Origin: an uncultured Corynebacterium sp.
Lineage (GTDB): Bacteria > Actinomycetota > Actinomycetes > Mycobacteriales > Mycobacteriaceae
Length of the DNA stretch: 64,000 nucleotides
Assembly: GCA_943913645.1 (NCBI GenBank)
Contig: CALTYZ010000006.1
Span: forward strand, 37,004-101,003
Direction: 5' to 3'
Shown here: piece after piece, positions 7,405-16,510 of the stretch
Position numbering within the stretch: the first letter of the stretch is position 1
How the letters are laid out: each line of letters begins with the position of its first letter
Translations under genes and position numbers: made by a program
Notes under the pieces: model-generated
What the model was told of the DNA's origin: nothing
Database searches by the model: none
Seen by the model: only the letters and a program-made list of their open reading frames with translations

Positions 7405-9939
7405 ATGGATGACAACACCACGGTGGCTGACACCCCGGCAGCTGGCGCCGACGAGCCTGACGCGACTGATGCGGCCGATGAGCTCACTGTGCACACCGAA
7501 GCTGTCGCGTTTGACCCTTTCGTCGACGATGACGATGATTCCGATGATGCCGATGACAGACAAGACGGCCCCGCCACTGAGGCTGTTGCATTCGACCCTT
7601 TCGCCGACGATGACGACGACGCTGGTGACGGCACTGGTGATGGTGCCGGTGAGGATGCGTACGATGCATCCTTAAGCGACGCCTCCTACACCGGCTTGAG
7701 CGAAATGGACGGCCTGCTTAAAGACTTAGAGAAGTTGCGCCGCGGGGGCGGCCGGGAGGCCACAAGCCAACGCTCCCGCCTGCAAGCGCTCGACACTTTC
7801 CGGGAACGTCGTGGCGCGCGTCGCTTCAGCAGAGTCGTTGCCGACGGCATGGTTGAGCTGCCTTGGGTGCAACCTGAAGAACCCAAAGAAGCGCTCACCG
7901 ACCCGACGACCGCCGTCGTGCAAAAAGGCATTCCCGCACCCACCCTGCAGGAGGGTGATGTGGTTGCTGGCCAATACGAGATCATGGGTGTGATCGCCCA
8001 TGGCGGTATGGGCTGGATCTACCTCGCACAAGACCACTACGTTGCTGGGCGCGTTGTGGTGCTCAAAGGGCTGCACTCTACCGACAACCCGGATGAGACG
8101 GCTGCGGCAGCCGCAGAACGCGAGTTCCTCGCCGATATCACCCATCCCGGCATTGTGAAGATTTTCAACTTCATCGACGATCCGCGTGTGCCAGGCGGGT
8201 TCATTGTGATGGAGTATGTGGGTGGGCCGAGTTTAAGGCAGCGTCGAAACGCGAGCGAAAACCACCTGCTGGAACCCGACGTGGCCATTGCCTACATGCT
8301 GGAAGTTTTACCTGCGCTGGAGTATTTGCATTCACGCGGCGTGGTCTATAACGACCTCAAGCCCGACAACGTGATCGTCACCGAGGACCAGGTCAAACTC
8401 ATTGACCTCGGCGCGGTTTCCGGCATCGGCGCCTACGGTTTCATCTACGGCACGAAAGGCTTCCAAGCACCCGAAGTGGCCACTGAAGGCCCGAGTATCG
8501 AGTCAGATATTTATACCGTGGGGCGGACACTTGCCGCGCTGATCATCGATTTACCCACCACAGACGGTGCGTACGACCTGGGCATTCCCACCCCCACCAC
8601 CGTGCCGCTGTTTCGGCGTCACATCTCGCTGTACCGGCTCATTGCCCGCTGTTGTCATGAGGACCCGCAGCAACGCTTTTCCTCCACCCGCGAGCTTGAA
8701 CAACAACTTATCGGTGTGCTGCGGGAAATCATCGCCGTGCGCGACGGGAAGTCCTATCCGGCACAGCACTCCTTGTTCTCCCCGCAACGCACCACCTTTG
8801 GCACAAAGCACCTGGTGTTTCACACCGACCAGCTCATTGATGGCATCACGCGCACCGTGGAAATCACCCCGCAGGAAGTCGTCGCCGCGCTGCCCTCGCC
8901 GCTGATCGACCGCCACGATGTCGGCGCGGCCATGCTCCAGGGCTCCTCCTACGCCGAGCCGCAGGAAACCTTAGAAACGCTGCGTCAGGCGATGCGCACC
9001 CCGCAGTTTGCAGACTCCATGGAAATCCCCTTCGCCGTTGTGCGCACCATGCTTGACCTGGGTTTGACCACCCAGGCGCGCTCGTGGCTCGGCTCGCTGG
9101 ACACGAAATACGGCAGCAACTGGCGTTTCTTCTGGTACTTCGGGGTTGTCAACACCCTGCTCGGCGATTTCGCTGCCGCCCAGCGCGACTTCGCCACCGT
9201 GCTGAACATTTTGCCCGGTGAGGCAGCGCCGAAACTCGCGCTCGCCGCGATTAACGAGTTGCTCCTGCAGCAGGCGGGCCTTCGTGATCGAGAACTGCTC
9301 AGCGATGAGCTCGCCCGCGCCTGTGCCGGCATTCGCACGACGCTTTTCGACGTCCCCTCCATCACCTTCCAAACCTTGCTGGATTCCGGGGTCCTCAACG
9401 CAGACTGGTCTCTGGTCACCCAGGAACCAGCAATGCTGCGCTTTCACGCTCTGCGGCTGTATTCCCTTGTGTGGTTGACGAATCCGACTACGGTTTCCGC
9501 GGCGTTCGGTCTGGCGCGCCAGCTGATGAATGAGGGTGAGGTGGAGTTAGCTATTGCCGCGCTTGACCGTGTGCCGCAGTCTTCGCGCCACAGCCGCATG
9601 GCCAGCCTGACCGCTATTTTGTGCCTGGTGGCGCAGGATCTGACCGAGTCGCGCATTCGTGGTGCTGCTCGCCGCCTGGAGGCAATCCCGAATACCGAGC
9701 CACGCTTTTTGCAAGTCAAGATTTTCGTCCTGCGTGCTGCTCTGACGTTCCTGCGTGACAACGGGGTCTACGGGGCCGCCTCGACCAAACCGCTGTTTGA
9801 GTATGACTTCAACCGTCGTGGCCTGCAGCGCGGGCTTGCCATGACCTTGCGTGACCAGGCCCGGGTGGCGCCATTTTCGCGGCACCGCTACGAGCTGGTG
9901 GACATGGCGAATAAGGTCCGCCCCGCCACCTGGTTCTAA
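7405..9939 (+). CDS. pknG: Serine/threonine protein kinase PknG
   Basis: The 844-aa cytosolic kinase starts at the ATG at 7405, preceded by GGAGGG. The acidic N-terminus carries two copies of the motif AVAFDPF(V/A)DDDDD, likely phospho-acceptor or docking segments. The kinase domain spans roughly residues 190-450: a Gly-rich loop (AHGGMG), ATP lysine in VVVLKGL, the catalytic loop YNDLKPDN with D in place of the HRD context, and DLG instead of DFG. A helical TPR-like region fills the C-terminal half. No CxxCG rubredoxin motifs are present, consistent with corynebacterial PknG. The known role is phosphorylation of OdhI, which relieves inhibition of 2-oxoglutarate dehydrogenase. Confidence 0.95.
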   Translation: MDDNTTVADTPAAGADEPDATDAADELTVHTEAVAFDPFVDDDDDSDDADDRQDGPATEAVAFDPFADDDDDAGDGTGDGAGEDAYDASLSDASYTGLSEMDGLLKDLEKLRRGGGREATSQRSRLQALDTFRERRGARRFSRVVADGMVELPWVQPEEPKEALTDPTTAVVQKGIPAPTLQEGDVVAGQYEIMGVIAHGGMGWIYLAQDHYVAGRVVVLKGLHSTDNPDETAAAAAEREFLADITHPGIVKIFNFIDDPRVPGGFIVMEYVGGPSLRQRRNASENHLLEPDVAIAYMLEVLPALEYLHSRGVVYNDLKPDNVIVTEDQVKLIDLGAVSGIGAYGFIYGTKGFQAPEVATEGPSIESDIYTVGRTLAALIIDLPTTDGAYDLGIPTPTTVPLFRRHISLYRLIARCCHEDPQQRFSSTRELEQQLIGVLREIIAVRDGKSYPAQHSLFSPQRTTFGTKHLVFHTDQLIDGITRTVEITPQEVVAALPSPLIDRHDVGAAMLQGSSYAEPQETLETLRQAMRTPQFADSMEIPFAVVRTMLDLGLTTQARSWLGSLDTKYGSNWRFFWYFGVVNTLLGDFAAAQRDFATVLNILPGEAAPKLALAAINELLLQQAGLRDRELLSDELARACAGIRTTLFDVPSITFQTLLDSGVLNADWSLVTQEPAMLRFHALRLYSLVWLTNPTTVSAAFGLARQLMNEGEVELAIAALDRVPQSSRHSRMASLTAILCLVAQDLTESRIRGAARRLEAIPNTEPRFLQVKIFVLRAALTFLRDNGVYGAASTKPLFEYDFNRRGLQRGLAMTLRDQARVAPFSRHRYELVDMANKVRPATWF

Positions 9940-10023
9940 CGGTTGCGGGCTGAGGGCTAACGGCGGTTTGCCTACTCCCCCGCGGCTAGGTCAAGATAGC
10001 AGATCCGATGAGCTGCTCGTTGC

Positions 10024-10160
10024 GCGACCACGGGTTTTACCGCGCCGGCCGCATTCTGGGCTAGTACCGCTGGTCTGCGCTAGCCCAGGATGAGCAATCC
10101 GAAGTCAAGCTCGACCTGCGACCAGGGATTTTAGCGGAGTAGCCGCATTCTGGGCTAGTA
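10024..10160. repeat. Pair of 43-bp imperfect direct repeats between pknG and ackA
   Basis: Copies at 10024-10066 and 10118-10160 both begin GCGACCA and both end CCGCATTCTGGGCTAGTA. The right-hand 18 bp are identical and the left half has diverged. They lie in the non-coding gap between two convergent genes. Confidence 0.7.
10056..10088. terminator. Possible bidirectional terminator between pknG and ackA
   Basis: Arms CTGGGCTAG (10056-10064) and CTAGCCCAG (10080-10088) form a 9-bp stem with a 15-nt loop between convergent genes. There is no U-run, so an intrinsic terminator is only possible. Confidence 0.35.
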
Positions 10161-10196
10161 GGGCGCGCACGCAGGACGAGGGATAGCAGCGAGAAG

Positions 10197-11402
10197 CTAC
10201 TTCATCCGCGCGGCGACTGCGGCCGCCTTCTGGGCGATGGCGAGCTCTTCGTTGGTTGGCACAACAAGCACTTTGACGGTGGACGCGTCGGTGGAGATGA
10301 TGCGCGGGCCGTCGTTGGGCAGGTCGTTGCGTTCCGGGTCAATCTCAATGCCGTACATCTGCAGGTTGTCCAGCGCGTCGGCGCGGACGAACTTGTCATT
10401 TTCGCCCACCCCGGCGGTAAACGTGATGGCGTCAACGCGTCCCAGGGCGACCATGTAGGAGCCGATGAATCGGCGCAGTTGGTTGAGGTAGACGTTGTAG
10501 GCAAGCCAGGCGTTGGGGTTTTCGTCTTCAATCATGGCGCGCAGCTCCCGGAAGTCGTTGACCCCGGATAAGCCTTTGACACCGGATTGCCGGTTGAGCA
10601 GGTTGTCAATCTCGTCGATGCTCAGCCCGCCTTGGCGCGACAGGTGAAAGATGATGCCCGGGTCGATGTCACCGGAGCGCGTACCCATGACTAATCCGGC
10701 AAGTGGGGTCAGCCCCATGGAGGTATCTACTGGCTGCCCGTTGGCCACTGCGGAGGCGGAAGCCCCGTTGCCCAGGTGCAGCACGATTTGGCGAGTGTGG
10801 TCCGGGTCGCGCCCGATGATGCCCGGCACCTGGGAGGAAACGAATTCGTGGGAGGTGCCGTGGAAGCCGTAGCGGCGGATCAGGTTCTTTTCTGATACTT
10901 CGGCGTTGATGGCGTAGATGGCTGCCGCCGGCGGCAGGTCCCGGAAGAAGCCGGTGTCAAACACGGCGACGTGCGCGATGTCGGGCAGCAGGGTGCGGGC
11001 GACCTCAATGCCGTCGATGTTGGCTGGGTTGTGCAGCGGCGCAAGGGGGATGAGGTTGCGGATCTGTTCTACCACCGGGTCGAGGATCAGTTCCGGTTCG
11101 GAGAAGATCATCCCGCCGTGGACAACGCGGTGGCCTGCGGCGATGAGATCAAGGTGGGTGGGGCCGATGCCTTTGGCGTCAAGCAGTGCGAAGGTTTCTT
11201 TCAGCCCTACGCCGTGGGAGGCGACTTCTTTTTGCACGACGTATTTTTGGCCCTCGTGCTTGATGGTGATTCGCCCGCTGGGTTCACCGATTTGTTCAAC
11301 CAGCCCAGAGATGAACGGCTCGGCGGAGGCATCTGCGTTCGGGTCGACGATTTGGAATTTGATTGAGGAGGACCCGGAGTTAATAACCAGTACGTATCCC
11401 AT
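10197..11402 (-). CDS. ackA: Acetate kinase
   Basis: The 401-aa protein is the usual length for AckA. It begins MGYVLVINSGSSSIKFQ, with the phosphate-binding NSGSSS loop. It carries HRVVHGG, the catalytic aspartate in VAVFDTGF, the RYGFHGTSHE motif, HLGNGASASA, and the GVGEND segment near the C-terminus. It interconverts acetate plus ATP with acetyl phosphate. The ATG overlaps the pta stop by one base (TAATG), so it is the distal gene of a pta-ackA operon. Confidence 0.97.
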   Translation of the reverse strand: MGYVLVINSGSSSIKFQIVDPNADASAEPFISGLVEQIGEPSGRITIKHEGQKYVVQKEVASHGVGLKETFALLDAKGIGPTHLDLIAAGHRVVHGGMIFSEPELILDPVVEQIRNLIPLAPLHNPANIDGIEVARTLLPDIAHVAVFDTGFFRDLPPAAAIYAINAEVSEKNLIRRYGFHGTSHEFVSSQVPGIIGRDPDHTRQIVLHLGNGASASAVANGQPVDTSMGLTPLAGLVMGTRSGDIDPGIIFHLSRQGGLSIDEIDNLLNRQSGVKGLSGVNDFRELRAMIEDENPNAWLAYNVYLNQLRRFIGSYMVALGRVDAITFTAGVGENDKFVRADALDNLQMYGIEIDPERNDLPNDGPRIISTDASTVKVLVVPTNEELAIAQKAAAVAARMK

Positions 11403-12778
11403 TAGTTCGCTCCCGCCTGGATCGCTGTGATGGCCACAGTGTTGACAATGTCGGGCACGGTCGCGCCGCGTGAAAGGTCATTGACCGGCTTGTTCAGCCC
11501 TTGCAGCACGGGGCCGACGGCCAGGGCGTTGCCGGTGCGCTGCGCGATCTTGTAGCCGATGTTACCGGCCTCAAGGTCGGGGAAGATGAACACGTTGGCA
11601 TGTCCCGCCACCGGGGAATCAGGGGCTTTTTTCTTGCCGACGCCCTCATCACAGGCCGCATCAAACTGCAGCGGCCCATCCACCACTAGCTCCGGGTCTA
11701 ACTGCTTGGCTGCCTCCACGGCCGCCACGGCGCGCTCGACATCTGGCCCGGTGCCGGAAGTGCCGGTGGAGTAGGACAAAATAGCCACCTTCGGATCGAC
11801 GCCGAATTGGGCGGCGGTGCGTGCAGAGACTGCGGCGATCTCGCCGATTTGTTCGGCGGTCGGGTTCGGGTTGACCGCACAGTCGCCGAATGCCCACAGC
11901 CGGCCGCGCAGCACCATGAGAAAGATCGATGAGACCACGGATGCCCCCGGCGCAGTTTTAATGATTTGAAACGATGGTTTGATCGTATGCGCGGTGGTGT
12001 GGGCTGCACCAGAAACCATGCCGTCTGCCAGGCCTTTGTGCACCATCATGGTGGCGAAGTAGGAGATGTCCTGCATGGTTTCACGCGCCTGATCGAGCGT
12101 GATGCCTTTGGATTTGCGTAGCTCGGCGAAGTCGGCGGCAAATTCTTCGAGCAGTTCGGATTCGAGGTGGTTGAGCACGCGCGCTTGGGATAGGTCAAGG
12201 CCGAGCTCGCTGGCGCGGCGTTGGATGTCGGTTTCGTTTCCCAAAATGGTCAACTCGGCCACGTCGCGGCGCAGCAGTTGGTCGGCAGCCTGCAGGATGC
12301 GATCGTCGTCACCCTCCGGCAGTACGATGTGGGCACGTTTTGCTTTCGCGCGCTCAATCAGCCACGATTCGAACACCGCCGGTGACATGACCTGCTCAGC
12401 GGCGCGGTGGCAGTCCAGGCAGGCGGGACTTGCCAGCTCAGCAGCGCTTGCTAGCGTTGCGACGCTCGCCCCCAGCTCTTCAACCCGCACCTTCGCCCGC
12501 CGCCCCACCGCAGCGTCATCTGCAACCAGGATCACCGGCACGCCGAGCGCCGCAGCTACTTCGGCATCGAAGTTGTAGTCCCCGGTGCCAATGATGAGCT
12601 TGTTTCCGCCATCGTTAATTCCGGAGCCATACACATCAGCAAGGCCCGCGTCTTCGTGCAGGCCGGAGCCGTTGATTGCGGTGGGTTCAAGGCCGAACTG
12701 GGCCGCCACGGCGTTGATATCGATGCCGTCAAGGGAGCGGTTGACGGGGGTGATCAGCATAGAGTGGCTTTCAGCCAT
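11402..12778 (-). CDS. pta: Phosphate acetyltransferase
   Basis: The 458-aa protein catalyses acetyl-CoA plus phosphate to acetyl phosphate plus CoA. The catalytic PTA/PTB domain occupies the C-terminal two thirds (AKRAHIVLPEGDDDRILQAA, SGAAHTTAHTIKPSFQII, and SYSTGTSG). The N-terminal 110 residues are a DRTGG/nucleotide-binding-like domain typical of corynebacterial Pta. The start at 12778 (MAESHSMLITPVNRS) is preceded by AAAGGCGG. A longer reading frame upstream has no coding character. It is translationally linked to ackA. In relatives the operon is controlled by RamA, RamB and GlxR. Confidence 0.95.
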   Translation of the reverse strand: MAESHSMLITPVNRSLDGIDINAVAAQFGLEPTAINGSGLHEDAGLADVYGSGINDGGNKLIIGTGDYNFDAEVAAALGVPVILVADDAAVGRRAKVRVEELGASVATLASAAELASPACLDCHRAAEQVMSPAVFESWLIERAKAKRAHIVLPEGDDDRILQAADQLLRRDVAELTILGNETDIQRRASELGLDLSQARVLNHLESELLEEFAADFAELRKSKGITLDQARETMQDISYFATMMVHKGLADGMVSGAAHTTAHTIKPSFQIIKTAPGASVVSSIFLMVLRGRLWAFGDCAVNPNPTAEQIGEIAAVSARTAAQFGVDPKVAILSYSTGTSGTGPDVERAVAAVEAAKQLDPELVVDGPLQFDAACDEGVGKKKAPDSPVAGHANVFIFPDLEAGNIGYKIAQRTGNALAVGPVLQGLNKPVNDLSRGATVPDIVNTVAITAIQAGAN

Positions 12779-12971
12779 GAGTCCGCCTTTCTGGTTGCAG
12801 CAGTGGGTCAGCCTCCGGGCAATACCTGCAGGGCGTTGGGCGCGCGATGCGGCACGCAATATTGGGCTGCAAATATGTGCGTAGGCAGCAACAAGTCTAC
12901 CGGTGTAACCCATGGCCGTCTGCACCCCCAGTTGAGACCCAGGCCACGCGCTCTCCTGCTGCGGCGGTGCG
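12779..12971 (-). promoter_or_regulatory. pta upstream region
   Basis: This 193-bp gap contains a -10-like TAGACT (plus-strand 12894-12899). Downstream of it toward pta is a TTTGCAGCCC segment that partly resembles a RamB half-site. Neither is more than a candidate. Confidence 0.25.
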
Positions 12972-14102
12972 CTACTTTTCTAGCGCGGCAGCGGCGCGTG
13001 CGGCTCGCGCGCGCGCCTCCTCCACACTCTCACCCGTGCAGTGCACCAAGACATTCTCCCCCACCACCTGCACACTGGTCTCTTCAACTGCCATGGCCTT
13101 AGCAAGGTGGTCAGGAGTGGCGGCAACATGCCTGACAAGTTGGGACGCGCCGGGGGAGATCAAGGTGACGTCGATAGGCAGATGCATTGCGGCGCGTGCT
13201 TGGAGGGCGAACTGGTCTAACCGCTGGGTGGCGCGCGTGAGCATGCCCGCTAGGCCCGGCATGGGCAAAACGCGGGAGAAGTAGACTTCTTCACCGTCGA
13301 CGAACAGCTCAATGGCGAACAACCCGTAGGATTCCAGTGCGCCGGTGATGCGGGCGGCGATGGAATGCGCGTTGTCGCGCACACCATCTGGAAGTGGTGC
13401 CGGCTGCCAGCTTTCCACCAGCTTGCCCGCAACGTGGCGAGTACCGATCGGCTCACAAAACCAGGTGGCTAACTCCCCTGTCTTCGGGTCAACAGAGCGC
13501 GCGGTAAGGATCGTGACCTCATAGTCAAAGTCAATGTAGCGCTCCAGTACTACGCCGTCTTCGGCGAACGGGTTGAGCAGGTCAGCTTCTGCCAGCTCGT
13601 CGGGCGTTTCTACAATGTTTTGCTCGCTGCCGTGGCGCGGCTTAATCACCAGCGGGAAACCAATGCGGTCCGCAGCGTCATCAACTTCACCAGCGTCAAG
13701 TACCAGCTCGTGTGCCAGCGTGGGCAACCCCAGCTCGTCGTCGGCAGTGGCGCGCAGCGCGGCACGATCCGCTGTCATCATGCACGTGCGTACTGACGGC
13801 ACGACTCGCGGCCCGCCAAGAGCCTCAGCGTTTCCCTCAATCGTGCCGTCCGCATCGATCACCACACCGCTGTCTTGGGCACTTTCACGCTGGGCTTGTT
13901 CAGTCAGCTCCTGCAGCGCCGCCGTGTCAATATCAGGGTCTGCCACGGCAACGTGCGACCAGTTCGATAGCGTTTCCACCTCGCTGACATACGGCACGGT
14001 GGTGGGATTCCACCCGAGGTGGCGGTACGCGGTGGCAAGCTCCTGGGCGATGAGGCCGGTGCCTAACACCAGAACCCCCCGGTGATTGGGTTGGCTACTC
14101 AT
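12972..14102 (-). CDS. PurT-like ATP-grasp protein, probably not a standard formyltransferase
   Basis: The 376-aa protein aligns along its length with PurT (formate-dependent GAR transformylase). Shared features are the N-terminal Rossmann loop VLVLGTGLIAQE, the ATP-grasp lysine in FPLVIKPR (K154), DFDYEVTILTARS, CEPIGTRH, ESWQP and SYGLFAIELFVDGEEVYFS. Key family residues differ. The glycine-rich SSSGKG loop is replaced by HGSEQN. The second magnesium-ligand glutamate region (SEVSPRPHDTG) reads SRVLPMPGLAG, so Glu is replaced by Arg277. The DxDIE-A substrate motif is absent. It lies upstream of pta on the same strand. A degenerate PurT or a paralog with another role is likely. Confidence 0.7.
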   Translation of the reverse strand: MSSQPNHRGVLVLGTGLIAQELATAYRHLGWNPTTVPYVSEVETLSNWSHVAVADPDIDTAALQELTEQAQRESAQDSGVVIDADGTIEGNAEALGGPRVVPSVRTCMMTADRAALRATADDELGLPTLAHELVLDAGEVDDAADRIGFPLVIKPRHGSEQNIVETPDELAEADLLNPFAEDGVVLERYIDFDYEVTILTARSVDPKTGELATWFCEPIGTRHVAGKLVESWQPAPLPDGVRDNAHSIAARITGALESYGLFAIELFVDGEEVYFSRVLPMPGLAGMLTRATQRLDQFALQARAAMHLPIDVTLISPGASQLVRHVAATPDHLAKAMAVEETSVQVVGENVLVHCTGESVEEARARAARAAAALEK

Positions 14103-14472
14103 AGCAGATCATTATCACACAGTCGGGCGCGCCTGGGAGGGTTAGTGCCCGTTAGCCGATAAGAGCTGGAGCAACGTGTGCAGTTGGGTACTGAGGGAGG
14201 GTCCGTGGTACCCGGTCGACGCTCATCGTCACGGTAGGAAGGAATGAGTTGAGGCGCTCCCGTGCGATGCTTCAGCCACTTTGGCTGGTATTCGCGCCGA
14301 CAGCGCCTCGGCAATGGGGCAACTCCCTTTAAGGAAATTACCCACTCAGCGAAGGATTCTAGCTAGGGATGGATACGGTAGCACTACGCGACAAGAAAAA
14401 TCGCATCACAAGCCGGTTTTCAACGTCATCTCAGTGACCAACGCAACCGATAGTTTCTGGCCGACACGATTG
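14103..14472. other. Non-coding stretch upstream of PurT-like gene
   Basis: The region shows no convincing coding sequence and no RNA gene. A short plus-strand frame (14281-14544) lacks a ribosome site and overlaps the terminator of the neighbouring gene. The promoter of the PurT-like gene must lie here, but no clear consensus is visible. Confidence 0.5.
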
Positions 14473-14528
14473 CAAAAACCGCCTCCCGCGCCCAACTGCG
14501 ATGCAGCAGGAACGACCGGAAGGCGGTT
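14473..14528 (-). terminator. Intrinsic terminator after the Pro/Gly-repeat surface protein
   Basis: Read on the minus strand, AACCGCCT (from 14528) pairs with AGGCGGTT, which runs directly into TTTTTG near 14476. A second small stem lies in the loop. It is about 80 nt downstream of the stop at 14608. Confidence 0.65.
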
Positions 14529-14607
14529 CATGTCCACGCCGTGACAAGTAACACCCGGGGTATCACCTAGACCTGACGAGGTGGGGAGTGTTTATGTCTC
14601 CAGGCGC

Positions 14608-16227
14608 CTAGCTCACTGAGGAGCTCACTGCGCGCGCGGAGCCATCAACTTTGCCCCAGCCCGTGACATTGCCGTCCTTTTTCAGGTTGAGGGAAGAACC
14701 CTCAGCAGACGAGCCTTGGGCAGCCTGCGGGGAGCAAGCGTAGGCGATTGCGCCGAGAGCGGCAGCGCTCAGAGCCACCGTGCCGGCACCAGCGCCCACT
14801 GGGCCCAGGTCGGCGCCGAGTGCCTTGAGCTGGTTGTCAAGCTGCGCAGCCTGCTGCGACAAGCGTGGGTCGTGGACGCCGATACCGCGCTGGATGTCGT
14901 TATTCAGGTTGCGTGCCTGTGCATTGAGCTGAGTGGAAAGGTTATTCACGCCCGGCAGCTGCACCTTAGAGCCCAAACCAAGCGGAACGAGGGCTGCCAG
15001 TGGCAGACCAACGCCTGCCAGCGCAGCAGCGCAGCGCGGGTTATCCGCCAGGGAGGAACCACCCGGGCGCGTCGAACCCAGCACGGCATCCAGGTTGGTC
15101 TTCAGCCCACCGTCAGCCGTGGAGCCAGTACCGCCAGTGCCGGAGCCGACATGCTCGATGCTGGAGCCATCACCCGGCTTCTTGCCCTCGTTGTCGGTGC
15201 TGGAGCCAGCGTTGTCGATGGTGGAACCAGCGCCTGGCTTCGTGCCCTCATTGTCGATGCTGGAGCCATCACCCGGCTTCTCGGGCTGCTTGCCGTTGCC
15301 ATCGGTGTCCTTACCGGGGGTCTTACCGTTGTTGTCACCCGGGGTCTCGGGCTGCGGTGCAGGCTGCTTGCCGTTGCCGTCGGTGTCCTTACCGGGGGTC
15401 TTACCGTTGTTATCACCTGGGGTTTCAGGCTGCGGTGCAGGCTGCTTGCCGTCGCCATCGGTGTCCTTACCGGGGGTCTTACCGTTGTTGTCACCCGGGG
15501 TCTCGGGCTGCGGTGCAGGCTGCTGGCCGTTGTTATCGCCCGGGGTCTCGGGCTGCGGTGCAGGCTGCTTGCCGTTGCCGTCGGTGTCCTTACCGGGGGT
15601 CTTACCGTTGTTATCACCTGGGGTTTCAGGCTGCGGTGCAGGCTGCTTGCCGTCGCCATCGGTGTCCTTACCGGGGGTCTTACCGTTGTTGTCACCCGGG
15701 GTCTCCGGCTGTGGTGCAGGCTGCTGGCCGTTGTTGTCGCCCGGGGTCTCCGGCTGCGGTACAGGCTGCTTGCCGTCGCCGTCGGTGTCCTTACCGGGGG
15801 CCCCACCGTTGTTGTCGCCCGGGGTGCCTTTTCCTGGCTGCTCACCATTGCCATCACCAGGCTGCTGGCCGTTGTTGTCGCCCGGGGTCTCCGGCTGCGG
15901 TACGGGCTGCTGACCGTTGTTATCACCTGGAACCTCAGGCTGCTGGCTGTCGCCATCGGTGCCCTTGCCCGGCTGCTCGCCGTTGCCTTCGCCTGCATCG
16001 CCGCCAGGCTGGCATCCACCCGGCCCCGGCTTGATGTGTGGCACGTCTGGGGCGTTGCAGTTGCTGTCGTCGATGGGGTTGCCTTCAGCGTCGGTGCAGA
16101 CCCAGCGGCAGGTCGGGCCGCCCTCTTCAGCTTGAGCGGGAACAACGCCCTGGCTAATAAGTGCGATGGATGCCGCAGCCGCGAGCGCTGCGGCGCGGCG
16201 GGTACGAGCGGTGGTGTTCTTAACCAT
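14608..16227 (-). CDS. Secreted Pro/Gly/Asn repeat surface protein with corynebacterial C-terminal anchor module
   Basis: The 539-aa protein starts at the ATG at 16227, preceded by GAAAGGG. A signal peptide spans about 1-33 (Arg cluster, Ala-rich core, PAQAEE cut). A short Cys-containing head (CRWVCTDAEGN) follows. Then comes a long stalk of repeats built from GKTPGKDTDGDGKQPAPQP and ETPGDNN, acidic and Pro-rich and probably extended. The C-terminal 130 residues carry RCAAAL, a hydrophobic stretch, a Gln/Asn-rich helix, a second hydrophobic stretch and ACSP. The same layout ends the 1287-aa protein at 57576-61439. There is no LPxTG, so it is probably attached by this module rather than by sortase. 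No ligand can be inferred. Confidence 0.85.
   Translation of the reverse strand: MVKNTTARTRRAAALAAAASIALISQGVVPAQAEEGGPTCRWVCTDAEGNPIDDSNCNAPDVPHIKPGPGGCQPGGDAGEGNGEQPGKGTDGDSQQPEVPGDNNGQQPVPQPETPGDNNGQQPGDGNGEQPGKGTPGDNNGGAPGKDTDGDGKQPVPQPETPGDNNGQQPAPQPETPGDNNGKTPGKDTDGDGKQPAPQPETPGDNNGKTPGKDTDGNGKQPAPQPETPGDNNGQQPAPQPETPGDNNGKTPGKDTDGDGKQPAPQPETPGDNNGKTPGKDTDGNGKQPAPQPETPGDNNGKTPGKDTDGNGKQPEKPGDGSSIDNEGTKPGAGSTIDNAGSSTDNEGKKPGDGSSIEHVGSGTGGTGSTADGGLKTNLDAVLGSTRPGGSSLADNPRCAAALAGVGLPLAALVPLGLGSKVQLPGVNNLSTQLNAQARNLNNDIQRGIGVHDPRLSQQAAQLDNQLKALGADLGPVGAGAGTVALSAAALGAIAYACSPQAAQGSSAEGSSLNLKKDGNVTGWGKVDGSARAVSSSVS
15283..15930 (-). repeat. Tandem 78/45-bp coding repeats with a duplicated 201-bp block
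   Basis: The stalk of the surface protein is built of 26-aa (78-bp) and 15-aa (45-bp) units. A higher-order block of 15+26+26 aa (201 bp) occurs twice, almost identical at the DNA level. For example, the stretch starting at 15361 recurs at 15562. Copy number is likely to vary between strains. Confidence 0.85.
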
Positions 16228-16325
16228 GAAAAACCCTTTCAAACGAATCTTGTATGCATGCAATCTGTCGGCATAGTGCAGGTTCGTACCCCCATGAATC
16301 GAGCCGGAGGCACACCCACCCAGAC

Positions 16326-16396
16326 CTAAGGTTGTCCACGCCCAGAGGTTTTCTATACGGCGGTGCGTGATGCCACCCCCTGATCGCCAACCTTAG
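16326..16396 (-). promoter_or_regulatory. 9-bp inverted repeat upstream of surface protein gene
   Basis: CTAAGGTTG (16326-16334) and CAACCTTAG (16388-16396) are perfect complements 53 nt apart, about 100-170 nt upstream of the start at 16227. They may be a distal operator or the end of the upstream transcript. Confidence 0.3.
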
Positions 16397-16510
16397 TTAG
16401 ACAACTATAGGCACATTCAGGCGGTTGAATATAAAGATTTTCGAACTTGAAAGGGAATCCTACGGGCTCAGCGGCGTGCGACCAGTTCAGCGGTGGTGCG
16501 CCACCAAGCG

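Noticed and set aside
12779..12925. 49-codon N-terminal extension of pta
   Set aside because: The family start and ribosome site lie at 12778; the extension lacks similarity to Pta.
14281..14544. 87-codon plus-strand frame in the 14.1-14.6 kb gap
   Set aside because: No ribosome site; the frame crosses the terminator of the neighbouring surface protein gene.
15283..15930. CRISPR-like appearance of regularly spaced repeats
   Set aside because: The repeats are in frame, encode GKTPGKDTDG and PETPGDNN, and the spacers are also repeats. No cas genes are present.
14716..16329. 537-codon plus-strand open frame opposite the repeat surface protein
   Set aside because: It is the antisense of a GC-rich repeat gene and mirrors its period. 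It has no ribosome site or domain, and the sense protein has a signal peptide and anchor.
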